DNA from: Bog-756 sp963713625
Lineage (GTDB): Bacteria; Actinomycetota; Acidimicrobiia; Acidimicrobiales; RAAP-2
Reading direction: 5' to 3'
Assembly: GCA_963713625.1 (NCBI GenBank)
Contig: CAVQMN010000004.1
Coordinates: 62,001-126,000 of the forward strand
Length of the DNA: 64,000 nt
The position numbers and the translations under genes are program-made. The notes beneath the pieces are model-generated. The model ran no database searches, was not told where the DNA came from, and worked only from the letters and a program-made list of their open reading frames with translations. Positions 47,257 through 56,050 of this stretch are shown here, in pieces. How positions within the stretch are numbered: position 1 is the first letter of the stretch; the number at the start of each line of letters is the position of its first letter.

Positions 47257-47302
47257 ATGCTAGGTGGTGCCATCCGGAGATCAAAGGAACGAGAAACGTT
47301 TC
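47257..47302 (-). promoter_or_regulatory. SQD1 promoter candidate with LacI-type palindrome
   Basis: On the minus strand TTGATC (47284-47279) and TAGCAT (47262-47257) are separated by 16 bp. The perfect palindrome gaaacgtttc lies at 47293-47302, just upstream of the -35. A central CG flanked by AAA/TTT is typical of LacI/GalR-family operators. Confidence 0.4.
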
Positions 47303-47552
47303 CCACGGGCCCCGGCGTTGCGTGATCACCCATGCGCTCAGCGCTTCCGGGTGTGATGTGTTCCCGAACCCCGGCCTGAACGGCGGAGCCGGCCGACGGC
47401 AAAACAGTGGCCCGGCCCGTCAGGAAACCGGACTGGAAGCCATCCGGGATGGCCGTCATCACTGAGAACCGGGAATTGCATTTCATGTCCCCCCCTCGCT
47501 CCTGAACCTTACGCTCCGACAGCGCCAGTTCGCTCTTCAGAGCAAGACCTGA

Positions 47553-47585
47553 CTGGTCATCGACCACCTGACCAGCACCTTTTTT
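47553..47585 (+). terminator. Plus-strand intrinsic terminator without an upstream gene
   Basis: ctggtca (47553-47559) and tgaccag (47569-47575) form a 7-bp stem with a 9-base loop, followed by cacc and six Ts (47580-47585). It is one of the few hairpin-plus-T-tract terminators in the window, yet no plus-strand gene precedes it for more than 10 kb of mostly minus-strand coding. Confidence 0.55.
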
Positions 47586-47609
47586 ACCATCAATTCCTCA
47601 CTTTTCGCT

Positions 47610-47636
47610 CTTAGAGAATCCTTAGGATTCGTTAAG
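47610..47636. promoter_or_regulatory. AT-rich imperfect palindrome
   Basis: The 27-bp segment from cttag to ttaag has perfect gaatcc/ggattc arms around tta, flanked by ctta/taag. It is AT-rich in a GC-rich genome, which makes it stand out as a possible operator. No regulator gene is adjacent. Confidence 0.4.
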
Positions 47637-47704
47637 GTACGGGGAACCCTGAGTGAAACCGCAGGTCAACTGCCCTAAATGTCCACCTCAACAAAATTGG
47701 TGAA

Positions 47705-49210
47705 CTACGCGGAGTGGTTGTCGCCCCGAGACGCTCCGTGCCGAATCTCCCTCGGGATCTCCCGGGTGACCTGGCTGTCGGACTCGTCAGCCGACCCGGC
47801 CAGGCCCAGCAGATGGGGTCGGTCGAGTACCGGAATGGTCAGTTCGGGTGATTGGAGGGGCCGGGTCAGGGCATCCACCGGGACCGGGTGGGGCAGTTCC
47901 TTCTCGCCCACGCCGACCACACCCCGTTCGGCAAACCGCCTGGCGGTGACCAGCACCCTTCCCTCGAGCGAGCCGACGGCCTTGTTGTAGGCGGTCACCG
48001 CGCTGTTCAGGCCCTTTCCGACCCCGGAGAAGTGGTCGCCCAGTACCGACAGGCGCTGGTAGAGCAGGGCGCCGTCACGCTGGATCTCGCGGGCATGCTC
48101 AGCCAGTGAGTCCTGCTGCCACCCGTAGGCCACCGCCCGGAGCAGGGCGATCAGCGACGTCGGGGTGGCCAACAGGACATGGTTGGCCACCGCGTGCTCC
48201 ATGAGGCCGGGTTCGTGCTCGAGGGCGGCGGTCAGCAGTGGATCACCGGGGATGAAGGCCACGACGAACTCCGGCGACGGATCCACCCGTTTCCAGTACT
48301 CCTTCTTCGAGAGGGAGTCGACGTGGGCCTTCATCTGGCGGCCGTGGCTGGCCAGGTGGGTACGACGCACGGCCTCGTCATCGGCTTCGTTGGCGTCCAA
48401 AAAGGCCTGCATGGGCACTTTGGCGTCCACGGCCACGTTCTTGCCCCCCGGGAGGTGCACCACCATGTCGGGACGGAGGCGACCGCCGTCGGCGTCTGAT
48501 GTCACCTGCTCGTCGAAGTCGCAGTGCTCGAGCATGCCTGCCATCTCCACCACCCGGCGGAGCTGCAGTTCGCCCCACCGACCCCTGGTCTGCGGCGATC
48601 GCAGGGCCGAGACCAGGTTGCGGGTCTCCTTCTGTAGCTGATCGTGCGATGTCGACAGATGCTTCATCTGCTCGGTCAGGGTCGTATAGGCCCGCTGCCG
48701 CTCGACCTCGAGACGCTGCATCCCTGCTTCGTACTTCCCCAGCTGCTCACCGATGGGCTTGAGCAGCTGTTCGATGGCCTCCTGCCGCTTGGCCAACTCC
48801 CCGTCCGCGGCCTGGCGGGTCTCGCTGAGCTTCGTATCCGCCAACTGGAGGAACTGCTCGTTGTTCTGCTGAAGGGCGAGCGCCGAGAGGCGGGCGAACT
48901 CCCCGGTCAGCTGCTCGCGGGTCTGGGCGAAGCCTGCCGCCCGCTCCTCGGCCGCGGCGCGCTCGTGCCGGAGCTCCGAGTCGAGACGGGCGGCGTCGGC
49001 CCGGAGGGCGGTCAGCTGCAGCTGGCCTCGGGCGGCCTCGTCACGCAGGGCGGCCAGGTCGGTGGTCAACGTCTGATTCAGGGCCGAGGCATCGGCCAGC
49101 CGGGCCTCGGCGGTCCTCGCCGCGGTGACGTGGTTGGCGCGGACCAACAGCCCCACCACCACGCCCAAGGGGATGCCGACCACGAGGCCGACGATGACTC
49201 CGGTGATCAT
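47705..49210 (-). CDS. rmuC: DNA recombination protein RmuC
   Basis: The 501-residue product starts MITGVIVGLVVGIPLGVVVG, a membrane anchor, continues with a long coiled coil (about residues 35-190) and then has the RmuC nuclease-like domain: RGRWGELQLRRVVEMAGMLE, VDAKVPMQAFLDA and EFVVAFIPGDPLL. RmuC limits inversions at short repeats; its PD-(D/E)XK-like core is inferred. ATG 49210 follows AGGAGG. The open frame continues far upstream, but that part is a shadow of the opposite-strand NDH-2 gene. Confidence 0.92.
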   Translation of the reverse strand: MITGVIVGLVVGIPLGVVVGLLVRANHVTAARTAEARLADASALNQTLTTDLAALRDEAARGQLQLTALRADAARLDSELRHERAAAEERAAGFAQTREQLTGEFARLSALALQQNNEQFLQLADTKLSETRQAADGELAKRQEAIEQLLKPIGEQLGKYEAGMQRLEVERQRAYTTLTEQMKHLSTSHDQLQKETRNLVSALRSPQTRGRWGELQLRRVVEMAGMLEHCDFDEQVTSDADGGRLRPDMVVHLPGGKNVAVDAKVPMQAFLDANEADDEAVRRTHLASHGRQMKAHVDSLSKKEYWKRVDPSPEFVVAFIPGDPLLTAALEHEPGLMEHAVANHVLLATPTSLIALLRAVAYGWQQDSLAEHAREIQRDGALLYQRLSVLGDHFSGVGKGLNSAVTAYNKAVGSLEGRVLVTARRFAERGVVGVGEKELPHPVPVDALTRPLQSPELTIPVLDRPHLLGLAGSADESDSQVTREIPREIRHGASRGDNHSA

Positions 49211-49357
49211 GACCTGTCCTCCTCGGGCCACCTGGGGGACAACCTGGCCCAACACTGGCCAGCGTACCGATGGGGTGTGACAACTCCGGGGACCGGGGAG
49301 AGGAGGGGCCGGGGACCGCCCCGGGGAACGGGTCCTCCCGTGTGCCACCATTGGACG

Positions 49358-50653
49358 ATGCATCGCGTGGTCATCGTGGGTGCGGGCTTCGCCGGGTTGT
49401 CGGCGGCGAGAGCCCTCGTGGGCAAGCCCGTCGAGGTGACCATCGTGGACCGGAGGAATTTCCACACCTTCCAACCGCTCCTGTACGAGGTGGCCACCGC
49501 CGGCCTCGAGTCGGGCGACGTGGCCTATCCCATCCGGGCCATCTTCGGTCGGGCCGGCAACGTCCTGTTCAAATTCGCCACGGTGACCGGAGTCGACTGG
49601 GACCGGCGGCACGTGACCCTCGACGGAGCGGAACCGCTGCCCTTCGACTCGCTCATCGTGGCCAGCGGGGCCACGGCCATGTTCTTCGGGATCCCCGGCG
49701 CCCGGGAGTTCACCTTTCCTCTTTATACGCTCACCGACGCCCGGAAGCTCCGCGACCACGTACTGCGACGGCTGGAACAGGCCGACGCCGATCGGACCGA
49801 GGCGTCGGAGGGCGCGCTCACCTTCGTGGTCGTGGGCGGTGGCCCCACCGGAGTAGAGGTGTCCGGGGCCCTGGCCGAACTGCTGGACATGGCCGTGCGC
49901 CACGACGGCTTCCGCTTCTCGCGCCAAGACGTCCGCATCGTCGTCGTCGACGGGGCCGACCGACTCCTCACCGCCTTCAAGCCGGCCGCGTCGGCGTACA
50001 CGGCCCGTACCCTCGAGGGCCGGGGCGTCGAGCTCCGCCTGGGCCACATGGTCAGGTCGGTCACGAGCACCCATGTGGAGCTGGACAAGGGTGACCGGAT
50101 CCCGACCCGGACGGTGGTGTGGGCCGGCGGGGTCACGGTGGAGGACACCGTCGCCTCCCGTCTCGGCGCCGAGGCCTCGGCCAACGGCCGTCTGGCGGTC
50201 GACGCCCATCTCGGGGTGGTCGGCCGACCCGACGTCTATGCGATCGGCGACGCCGCCGCCGTGCCCTGGGGACCGAAGTCGGGCGACGCGGCGCGCATCT
50301 GCCCGCAACTGGCCCAGGTGGCCATCCAGTCGGGAGCCCATGCCGCGACCGAGATCCTCCACCGGATCGAAGGCCGTCCCACCCGGCCCTTCCGCTACCA
50401 CGACAAGGGCACCATGGCCACCATCGGCCGCCGGGCGGCCATCACCCAGTTCCCGAGCGGAGTGCTGGTCAAAGGCACCCTCGGTTGGCTGTCGTGGCTC
50501 GGCCTGCACCTCGTCTACCTGGTGGGCTTCCGCAACAAGCTCATCGTGCTGGTCAACTGGTCGTGGAGATACCTGTCGTGGGGTTCGGGACCCCGGCTCA
50601 TCGTGGACGACGACCTGGAGCTGGGGGACGTCGGGGCCCGGCCTCCCCCCTGA
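49358..50653 (+). CDS. ndh: Type II NADH dehydrogenase (NDH-2)
   Basis: NDH-2 is a non-proton-pumping, membrane-peripheral flavoprotein that transfers electrons from NADH to quinone. The 431-residue product has the FAD-binding GAGFAGLSAA (8-17), NFHTFQPLLYEVATAGL, the NADH-binding VVVGGGPTGVEVSGALAEL, and YAIGDAAAVPW. The C-terminal amphipathic region LGWLSWLGLHLVYLVGFRNK is the usual membrane contact. ATG 49358 is the family start. It is divergent from rmuC. Confidence 0.92.
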   Translation: MHRVVIVGAGFAGLSAARALVGKPVEVTIVDRRNFHTFQPLLYEVATAGLESGDVAYPIRAIFGRAGNVLFKFATVTGVDWDRRHVTLDGAEPLPFDSLIVASGATAMFFGIPGAREFTFPLYTLTDARKLRDHVLRRLEQADADRTEASEGALTFVVVGGGPTGVEVSGALAELLDMAVRHDGFRFSRQDVRIVVVDGADRLLTAFKPAASAYTARTLEGRGVELRLGHMVRSVTSTHVELDKGDRIPTRTVVWAGGVTVEDTVASRLGAEASANGRLAVDAHLGVVGRPDVYAIGDAAAVPWGPKSGDAARICPQLAQVAIQSGAHAATEILHRIEGRPTRPFRYHDKGTMATIGRRAAITQFPSGVLVKGTLGWLSWLGLHLVYLVGFRNKLIVLVNWSWRYLSWGSGPRLIVDDDLELGDVGARPPP

Positions 50654-50715
50654 TCGCCACCGGGTTCCCCCCGCTCCCCACACCGGGCTGACCGCCGGGG
50701 GCGCCCAGGGGTACG

Positions 50716-51354
50716 GTGATCAGCGTGGATGACACCCTGGAACTGATCGACCGGAAGGTTCTTCAGCTGTTCGCCCTGGTGGGCGAGTCGGTGTCGGGGG
50801 CCACGGATGCCCTGCTGTCCGGCGACCGCGAAGCGGCCAAGGCCCTCGCCGACCGTGACGAGGTCGTGGACAGCCTCTACCACGACATCGAGCACCTCAC
50901 CCTCCAACAGCTCACCGTGGCCGGCATCACCTCCCCCAAGGACCTCCGGTTCCTGGTCACCGTCATCAGAATGCTGCCGGACCTCGAACGCAACGGTGAC
51001 CTGGCCGAGCACGTGGCCCGGCGGGCGGCGCGTGGGCTCGGTGGCGAGCTGTCGGCCAGGAGCAGGGGACTGGTCGAACGCATGGGCGAGGTAGCCATCC
51101 ACATGTGGCGGGCGACCACGGATGCCTATGCCGAGCGCCAACCCATGGCTGCGTCGGTGGTGGACACCCTCGACGACGAGATGGACGACCTGCACGTGAG
51201 CCTCACCGTCGAGGTGGTGGCAGGGACCATGCCCTTGCCGGTGGCGGTGGAGCTGGCCATGGTGGCCCGCTTCTACGAGCGCTTCGGCGATCACGCGGTG
51301 AACCTGGCCAAACGGGTCGCCGTGCTGGCCCCGACCACCGGGGCCACGCTCTAG
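50716..51354 (+). CDS. phoU: PhoU family phosphate-signalling regulator
   Basis: PhoU proteins are all-alpha dimers that link the Pst phosphate transporter to PhoR. The 212-residue product has two three-helix repeats, each with the metal-binding pattern: LPDLERNGDLAEHVA and YERFGDHAVNLAKR. No pst genes are nearby, so it may act on another transporter. GTG 50716 or GTG 50725 may be the start. It follows ndh by 62 nt on the same strand. Confidence 0.88.
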   Translation: MISVDDTLELIDRKVLQLFALVGESVSGATDALLSGDREAAKALADRDEVVDSLYHDIEHLTLQQLTVAGITSPKDLRFLVTVIRMLPDLERNGDLAEHVARRAARGLGGELSARSRGLVERMGEVAIHMWRATTDAYAERQPMAASVVDTLDDEMDDLHVSLTVEVVAGTMPLPVAVELAMVARFYERFGDHAVNLAKRVAVLAPTTGATL

Positions 51355-51429
51355 ACCGTCGGCCCGAGCCGCAACCTCTTCGCCCCCGGGACCGTCACCG
51401 GCCCGAACCCTGACAGGGACGGTGAACGC

Positions 51430-52461
51430 TCAGGTCACCACACCCGCCGACACCAGGCACTCGGCGATCTGCACGGCGTTGAGGGCCGCGCCCTTCCGCA
51501 GGTTGTCGCCGCTCATGAACATGGCCAGCCGGTTGCCCATGCCGTCAGCCCGGCGGATGCGCCCCACCAGGGTGGGGTCCTTCCCGGCGGCATGGAGGGG
51601 CGTCGGTACCTCCGAGAGCTCGACCCCTGGCGCTCCGGACAGCAACGCCCGGGCCTGCTCGGGACTCAGGTCGCCGGCGAACTCGGCCACGATGGCGTGC
51701 GAGTGCCCGGTGAACACGGGCACCCGGACGCAGGTGCAGGTGACGGCCAGATCCGGAATGCCCAGGATCTTCCGGCTCTCGTTCCCGAATTTCTGCTCCT
51801 CGCTGGTCTCGTTGGAGCCGTCGTCCACCAGGTGCCCGGCCATGGGGAGCACGTTGTGGGCGATGACGTCGGGAAAGACCCCGGCGGCGGGAAACTCGAC
51901 CGCCCCACCGTCGAAGGTGAGGGCGGCAGCACCGTCCACGGATTTGATGAGCTGCTCTTCGAGTTCGGCCACCCCGGCCAACCCGGCGCCGGACACCGCC
52001 TGGTAGGTGGAGACGATGATCCGCTCCAGGCCGGCAGCGTCATGGAGCGGCTTGAGCACCGGCATGGCCACCATGGTCGTGCAGTTGGGGTTGGCGACGA
52101 TGCCCTTCCGGATGGAGGCCAGCGCGGCCGCATTGACTTCGGGCACCACCAGTGGCACGTCCGGATCCATGCGCCACGCCGACGAATTGTCGACGACCAC
52201 GGCCCCGCCGGCCGCGAATCTCGGGGCCCACTCGGTGGAGGCCCCCGAACCGACGGAGAACAGGGCGAGGTCCAGGCCGTTCACGTCGGCCGTGGCCACG
52301 TCCTCCACCACCACATCCTGGCCGCGGAAAGCAATCCGGCGACCGGCGGAGCGGGACGAGGCGAGCAGTCTGAGGTCGTCGAGCGGAAATCCCCGCTGGT
52401 CGAGGACGGCCAGCATCACCGTTCCCACCTGACCGGTCGCTCCGACCACCGCCACGCGCAT
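51430..52461 (-). CDS. asd: Aspartate-semialdehyde dehydrogenase
   Basis: Asd reduces aspartyl-4-phosphate to the semialdehyde for lysine, diaminopimelate, threonine and methionine. The 343-residue product has the NADP-binding VAVVGATGQVG, the active-site Cys127 in NPNCTT and the catalytic His in FTGHSHAIV. ATG 52461 matches the usual N terminus; an ATG three codons earlier is possible. It lies 72 nt after lysC on the same strand. Confidence 0.95.
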   Translation of the reverse strand: MRVAVVGATGQVGTVMLAVLDQRGFPLDDLRLLASSRSAGRRIAFRGQDVVVEDVATADVNGLDLALFSVGSGASTEWAPRFAAGGAVVVDNSSAWRMDPDVPLVVPEVNAAALASIRKGIVANPNCTTMVAMPVLKPLHDAAGLERIIVSTYQAVSGAGLAGVAELEEQLIKSVDGAAALTFDGGAVEFPAAGVFPDVIAHNVLPMAGHLVDDGSNETSEEQKFGNESRKILGIPDLAVTCTCVRVPVFTGHSHAIVAEFAGDLSPEQARALLSGAPGVELSEVPTPLHAAGKDPTLVGRIRRADGMGNRLAMFMSGDNLRKGAALNAVQIAECLVSAGVVT

Positions 52462-52533
52462 GGGCCCCATTCTACGGGCCCGTCGCCACCCCGCCGGACC
52501 GCGTCCGCTCGGAGCGGACGGAACGGCCGACCG

Positions 52534-53745
52534 TCAGGCGAGCTCGAAGGCGGCGTGCAGGGCGCGGACCGCCTCCTCGGCGGCCTCGGCCCGGATCATG
52601 CACGAGATCCGGATCGACGAGGTCGAGATCATCTCGATGTTGATGCCGGCGTTGGCCAGGGTCTCGAAGGTGAGGGCCGTCACCCCGGGGTGGGTCTTCA
52701 TCCCGGCCCCGACGAGCGAGACCCGGGCGACATCGGAATCGCAGTTGACGCCGGTGGCTCCGAGCTCGGTCACCAGGCCCTCGCAGACCTCTGTGCTGAC
52801 GGCCAGGTCGTACCCGGGAACGGTGAAGGAGATGTCGGTGGTCCCGTGCAGCGAGGTGTTCTGCACGATCATGTCCACGTTGACATGGCGGTCGGCCAAC
52901 CCACGGAACAGCCGGGCGGCCAGGCCCGGGCGGTCGGGTACCCCGATCACCGTCACCTTGGCCTCGGTCACGTCATGGGTGACGGCGGTGACGATTGCCT
53001 GCTCCATGGTTTCATCCTCCTCGACGACCCAGGTTCCGGGTTCCCAGGTGAAGCTCGAACGTACATGGAGCGGCACCCCGTGGTTGCGGGCGAACTCCAC
53101 CGAACGGAGATTGAGCACCCGACCCCCGGTGGCTGCGATCTCCAGCATCTCCTCGAAGCTGACCCGGCTCAGCTTGCGGGCCTCAGGCTCGATGCGGGGA
53201 TCGGAACTGAAGACCCCGGGCACGTCGGTGTAGATCTCACACACGTCGGCCGACAGCGCCGCGGCCAGGGCCACGGCCGTGGTGTCCGAGCCACCCCGGC
53301 CGAGGGTGGTGACGTCCCGCTCGACCGACATGCCCTGGAACCCGGCGACCACCGGGACCCCGCCCCCGTCCAGCGTGGCCCGCAAGCGGTCCGCCCTGAC
53401 CTCGACGATCTTCGCCCGGGTGTGGACGGCGTCGGTGATGATGCCGGCCTGGCTGCCGGTGAACGACGTGGCCTCGACGCCCAACCCGGCCAGGGCCATG
53501 CACAGCAGGGACATCGAGATGCGCTCCCCCGAGCTGAGCAGCATGTCCACCTCCCGCATGGGCTGCACGGTGCTGACGTCGGAAGCCAACCTGATCAGCT
53601 GGTCCGTCGTGTGACCCATGGCACTGACCACGACCACCACGTCACTCCCCGAGCGCCGGGTCCGGGCCACATGATCGGCGACGGCGCGGATGCGCTCGGC
53701 GTCGGCGACCGACGTTCCGCCAAACTTCTGGACCACCAGCGACAT
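52534..53745 (-). CDS. lysC: Aspartate kinase
   Basis: Aspartokinase phosphorylates aspartate and is the feedback-controlled first step. The 403-residue product has the kinase signature VVQKFGGTSVADAERI and FTGSQAGIITDAVH, and two C-terminal ACT domains (one around VTVIGVPDRPGLAARLFRGL). Proteins of this type in Corynebacterium and Bacillus also make a beta subunit from an internal start at the ACT region; ATG at MEQAIVTAV is a candidate here, unproven. Confidence 0.95.
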   Translation of the reverse strand: MSLVVQKFGGTSVADAERIRAVADHVARTRRSGSDVVVVVSAMGHTTDQLIRLASDVSTVQPMREVDMLLSSGERISMSLLCMALAGLGVEATSFTGSQAGIITDAVHTRAKIVEVRADRLRATLDGGGVPVVAGFQGMSVERDVTTLGRGGSDTTAVALAAALSADVCEIYTDVPGVFSSDPRIEPEARKLSRVSFEEMLEIAATGGRVLNLRSVEFARNHGVPLHVRSSFTWEPGTWVVEEDETMEQAIVTAVTHDVTEAKVTVIGVPDRPGLAARLFRGLADRHVNVDMIVQNTSLHGTTDISFTVPGYDLAVSTEVCEGLVTELGATGVNCDSDVARVSLVGAGMKTHPGVTALTFETLANAGINIEMISTSSIRISCMIRAEAAEEAVRALHAAFELA

Positions 53746-53840
53746 GGGGCCCAAGGCTACAGGTGCGGCCGCAGCACCCCGGCGGGCCCAAACGCAGGTG
53801 ACGCCTTCGGCGGGTACGGGAGCGACTACCCTGATCCCCC

Positions 53841-54659
53841 GTGTCCACCGAGAAACGCCAACGTCAGAAGGCCGGGCGCCAGGCCCGCCTGGCTGAGCAG
53901 CAGAAGGCGCAGAAGCGCAAGCAGACCCTCCGGCGCACCATCACCGTCATCATCGTGGCCGCCATCGTGTTCGGGATCTCCTACGCCATCTTCAAGCCGG
54001 GGAAGAAGCCGGCCACGGCAGCCACGACCACCACCACCACTGTGCCCGTCTCAGCGGCCCAGGCCACCGCGGACAAGACCGCCAAGGCCGCGGGGTGTCC
54101 CTCGAACCCGAAGGCCCAGCTGCCGAATCCGCAATGGACGTCGCCGCCCCCGATGACCATCGACACCAGCAAGAACTACACGGTGACCATCAAGACCGAC
54201 GTCGGGACCATCACCGCCGCGCTGGACGCCAAAACCGCACCGGCCGCGGTCAACGAGTTCGTCTTCCTGGTGAATCACAAGTACTACAACTGCCTCACCT
54301 TCCATCGGGTCATCCCGAACTTCATGGACCAGACCGGCGACCCCACCGGCACCGGAGACGGCGCCGTGGGCTACACCGTGCCGGGTGGGGTCCCGGCCAC
54401 GGCCAATCCCCAGTACCCACTGGGATCGCTGGCCATGGCCAAGACCTCCGCCGCACCGGACGGGACGTCGAGCAACCAGTTCTTCATCGTGGCCGGCAGC
54501 GAAGGTGAGTCGCTGCCGCCGCAGTATGCGCTGTTCGGGCAAGTCACGTCGGGGCAGAACGTGGTCGATCAGATCAACGCCGACGGGGACGCCAGTGACG
54601 ATGGCACGCCGCCCAAGGTCATCCATCGCATGCTTTCGGTGACCGTCACCTCGTCCTAG
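53841..54659 (+). CDS. Membrane-anchored cyclophilin-type peptidyl-prolyl isomerase
   Basis: The 272-residue product has a Lys/Arg/Gln-rich cytosolic start, one membrane helix (TITVIIVAAIVFGISYAIF, about 33-51), a Thr-rich linker and a cyclophilin domain with FHRVIPNFMDQTGDP and SSNQFFIVAG. The catalytic Arg and Gln of cyclophilins are retained. The domain would face outside and may help fold exported proteins. GTG 53841 is the start. A second cyclophilin follows 66 nt downstream. Confidence 0.92.
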   Translation: MSTEKRQRQKAGRQARLAEQQKAQKRKQTLRRTITVIIVAAIVFGISYAIFKPGKKPATAATTTTTTVPVSAAQATADKTAKAAGCPSNPKAQLPNPQWTSPPPMTIDTSKNYTVTIKTDVGTITAALDAKTAPAAVNEFVFLVNHKYYNCLTFHRVIPNFMDQTGDPTGTGDGAVGYTVPGGVPATANPQYPLGSLAMAKTSAAPDGTSSNQFFIVAGSEGESLPPQYALFGQVTSGQNVVDQINADGDASDDGTPPKVIHRMLSVTVTSS

Positions 54660-54725
54660 CTCCGCGGGCGCCACCGAGCGTCACCACCCATCCGCACACC
54701 GACAACGACACGAGGAGAAGGCGCC

Positions 54726-55280
<555 letters not shown>

Positions 55281-55285
55281 CCGGG

Positions 55286-55978
55286 TCAGGCCGGCAGTGC
55301 GCCGAGCCCGGCATCGGCCCGGGCGCCGTTGAGATAGACGACGACCTCGCCCACACCGGCCGAACGCCACTGCCCGCTCGGTTGTCGGATGAGGGCGGTC
55401 CGTTCGGGGATGCCGGCCACCGGGGTCCCGGTCGGTGCCAGGTGCACTGACCGGTGGAGCTTTTCGCCGTGCTCGTCCTCGTGGACGTCGCCGAAGTGGG
55501 GGACGACGGCCACACCGCTCAACAGGCCGAGCCCGATGGTCAGTCCGCCGCCCCGGGCGTCCACCATCGGATCGGTGAGGGCCATGGCCGCTCCCGACGA
55601 GCCGACCACCACCGCGCCATCCTGCCAGGCCAGGAGCAGCGCCTCCCAGACCTTCGAGTTCTTCAGCACGCTCCGCAGATGCATGGGGGAGCTGCCACTC
55701 AGGTAGATGAGCCGGGCTCCCCGCATCACCGCGGCGGCGCCGCCGTCCTCGGCGTCGGACCGGGACAGGACCATCAACCCCTCGACCTGGCCCCCGAGGG
55801 GCGCGAACCACTCGGCGGCCGACATGACCTGGCGTTCGGGGTGTTCGTACGCGGCGGCGGTGGGAAGAACCAGCACCTGGTCCGATCCGGAGGCGGCCAG
55901 TAGCTCGGCGTCGAAGGAGCACCCGGCGCTCCATTCGCCGCCGCCGACCAGAGCCAGGATCCCGGGGGTGTTGTCCAT
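55286..55978 (-). CDS. Peptidase S51/cyanophycinase-like protein
   Basis: The 230-residue product has LVGGGEW near the N terminus, VLVLPTAAAYEHPER, and VVGSSGAAMALTDPM at the nucleophile elbow, the position of GxSAG in PepE and cyanophycinase. The order Ser-Gly-Ala-Ala instead of Ser-Ala-Gly-Ala is a variant; activity is uncertain. It is convergent with the cyclophilin gene. Function could be dipeptidase, esterase or a non-catalytic type-1-amidotransferase-like protein. Confidence 0.7.
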   Translation of the reverse strand: MDNTPGILALVGGGEWSAGCSFDAELLAASGSDQVLVLPTAAAYEHPERQVMSAAEWFAPLGGQVEGLMVLSRSDAEDGGAAAVMRGARLIYLSGSSPMHLRSVLKNSKVWEALLLAWQDGAVVVGSSGAAMALTDPMVDARGGGLTIGLGLLSGVAVVPHFGDVHEDEHGEKLHRSVHLAPTGTPVAGIPERTALIRQPSGQWRSAGVGEVVVYLNGARADAGLGALPA

Positions 55979-56050
55979 GACGCAACTGTAGAGGTCGGGA
56001 TCGGAACGCCGGAACCGATGGCCGGCCCCGGGCCGACGCAGGGCCGGCTG

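Larger units (their letters stand above)
47194..47704. other. 511-bp regulatory-looking intergenic region
   Basis: This is the longest stretch without a convincing gene. It contains a minus-strand promoter candidate and a LacI-like palindrome for the SQD1 gene, a plus-strand intrinsic terminator (47553-47585) and an AT-rich imperfect palindrome (47610-47636). A minus-strand open frame (47190-47567) ends on the SQD1 start, but its composition is not convincing as protein. Confidence 0.6.

Noticed and set aside
47190..47567. 125-codon minus-strand open frame ending on the SQD1 start
   Set aside because: Codon usage lacks the strong GC bias at third positions seen in neighbours, no family is recognised, and it spans promoter-like elements. 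I left it as intergenic, although the stop/start overlap with the next gene is noted.
49211..50683. N-terminal extension of rmuC to 992 residues
   Set aside because: The extra part is the complement of the NDH-2 gene. The ATG at 49210 has a good ribosome-binding site and starts the RmuC membrane anchor.
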